64,000 nt of DNA from Methylobacterium sp. CB376 (lineage in GTDB: Bacteria > Pseudomonadota > Alphaproteobacteria > Rhizobiales > Beijerinckiaceae): positions 806,001 through 870,000 of the forward strand of contig NZ_CP121648.1 in NCBI RefSeq assembly GCF_029714205.1, written 5' to 3'. The position numbers and the translations under genes are program-made. Positions 63,135 through 64,000 of this stretch are shown here, one piece after another. The number at the start of each line of letters is the position of its first letter. Position 1 is the stretch's first letter. A model generated the notes under the pieces. That model made no database searches. It worked only from the letters and a program-made list of their open reading frames with translations, and was not told the origin of the DNA.

Positions 63135-64000
63135 ATGATCCGCTTCCTCGAACGCCCGCTTCTCCATTTCGGGCTCGCCGCGTCCACCGTGCTGGTGCTG
63201 CCGCTCGTCCTGCGCTCGGGCACCCTCGCCAGCGAGATCCTGATCTACGGGCTCGCTGCAGCCGCCTGCAACCTGCTCCTCGGCTATACGGGGCTACTCT
63301 CCTTCGGGCAGGGCATCTTCTTCGGTCTCGGCAGCTACGCGGGCGGTCTCCTCCTCCTGCGCGCCGGCTGGCCGGCGCCCGCGATGCTGCCCGCGGTCGC
63401 CCTCGTCGGCGCCGCGACCGCGACCGCAGTCGGCTGGCTCTCGATCCGACGGCAGGGCGTCTACTTCGTGATGCTGACGCTCGCCTTCTCGCAGCTGTTC
63501 TATTTCCTGGCCTACACGTTCAGCGATCTCACGGGGGGCGACAACGGGCTGCTCAACGTTCCCCGCCCCACGATCGGCGGGAAGCCGCTCGCGGATCCCT
63601 GGGCCTACTACGCCTTCGTAGCCGTGCTCTTCCTCGCGCTCTTCGCAGCCCTCCAGCGCGTGGCGCTCTCCACCTTCGGCCGCACGCTCCTCGCGATCCG
63701 CGACAACGAGGCGAGGGCCAGCGCCATCGGCTTCCCGGTGCGCGCCTTCAAGGTCGCGGCCTTCGCGATCTCGGGAGCGGCGACGGCTCTCGCGGGCGCG
63801 CTCCACGCCATGCTCATCGGCGTCGCGCCGCTTTCCAACATGGAGTACCACACCAGCGAGACGCTGCTGATCATGACGATCATCGGCGGGGCCGCGAACC
63901 TGTTCGCCTCGGTGCTGGGCGCTGCCTTCTACCTCGTCGCTGGCGATCTGCTCTCGGCGATCTGGCCGCGCTGGCTCCTGCTGCTCGGCGCCCTCCTGAT
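63135..64000 (+). CDS. ABC transporter permease, LivM type (partial, runs off the window)
   Basis: The frame is open from ATG 63135 to the end, at least 288 residues. A GTG at 63120 in the same frame would give a 4-bp GTGA overlap with the preceding gene and is an alternative start. LivM features are seen: LIYGLAAAACNLLLGYTGLL, SFGQGIFFGLGSYAGGLLLL, FSDLTGGDNGLL, LLAIRDNEARASAIGF and LLIMTIIGGAANLFASVLGA. It pairs with the LivH-like subunit; ATPase genes should follow beyond 64000. Confidence 0.92.
   Translation, partial: MIRFLERPLLHFGLAASTVLVLPLVLRSGTLASEILIYGLAAAACNLLLGYTGLLSFGQGIFFGLGSYAGGLLLLRAGWPAPAMLPAVALVGAATATAVGWLSIRRQGVYFVMLTLAFSQLFYFLAYTFSDLTGGDNGLLNVPRPTIGGKPLADPWAYYAFVAVLFLALFAALQRVALSTFGRTLLAIRDNEARASAIGFPVRAFKVAAFAISGAATALAGALHAMLIGVAPLSNMEYHTSETLLIMTIIGGAANLFASVLGAAFYLVAGDLLSAIWPRWLLLLGALL

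Overview
The window reads as chromosomal DNA of a very GC-rich alphaproteobacterium of the Hyphomicrobiales, most likely Methylobacterium or a close relative. Supporting signs are the CcrM GANTC methyltransferase, a Ros/MucR regulator, a sigma factor carrying a NepR-like segment, a Porin_2-type porin, polyhydroxyalkanoate genes and the uniformly G/C-ending codons. The genus is an inference; no rRNA or intact tRNA is present.

Layout. 0-6.5 kb: end of a site-2 protease, a frameshifted OmpA-family gene, smpB, dapA, a Slt-type lytic transglycosylase and a thiamine-binding protein. 6.7-13 kb: a BON/OmpA envelope protein, an O-GlcNAc-transferase-like TPR protein and the major porin. 13.6-20.8 kb: Uup ABC-F ATPase, an MBL hydrolase, DUF2891, a PHA-system protein, RlpA, CcrM and a receiver protein. 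21-32 kb: many small envelope or stress proteins (CsbD, glycine zipper, Gly/Tyr-rich), a FecR plus CHASE2-adenylate cyclase pair, Crp/Fnr and MucR regulators, several very short membrane proteins and a probable alpha-r8/MmgR-like small RNA. 33.7-35 kb: aromatic-acid MFS transporter. 36-39.3 kb: an unusual protein joining a lysozyme-like domain, an NlpC/P60 domain and a subtilisin, translationally coupled to a small protein resembling the subtilisin propeptide. 40-46 kb: a minus-strand stress cluster (DUF3618-catalase, YciF-like ferritin, alpha/beta hydrolase, NAD(P)HX dehydratase, histidine phosphatase). 46-54 kb: chemoreceptor with PilZ, NepR-sigma fusion, MerR regulator and 3-hydroxybutyrate oligomer hydrolase.

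55-60.7 kb is a scarred accessory region: a decayed HNH-like gene, an AT-rich small secreted protein and an AT-rich PAP2 phosphatase, an IS256-family element without visible target duplication, an integrase cut by that element, a tRNA-3'-end-like remnant, a 5'-truncated mmsA and a fragment of another gene. From 60.85 kb a branched-chain-amino-acid/urea-type ABC transporter operon runs off the end.

Two dispersed repeat families sit at gene 3' ends and often supply the stop codon; one is a modular element of about 140 bp with at least six copies plus a fragment. Several open reading frames are broken by apparent loss of one base, mostly in G/C runs, which may be assembly error rather than true decay.
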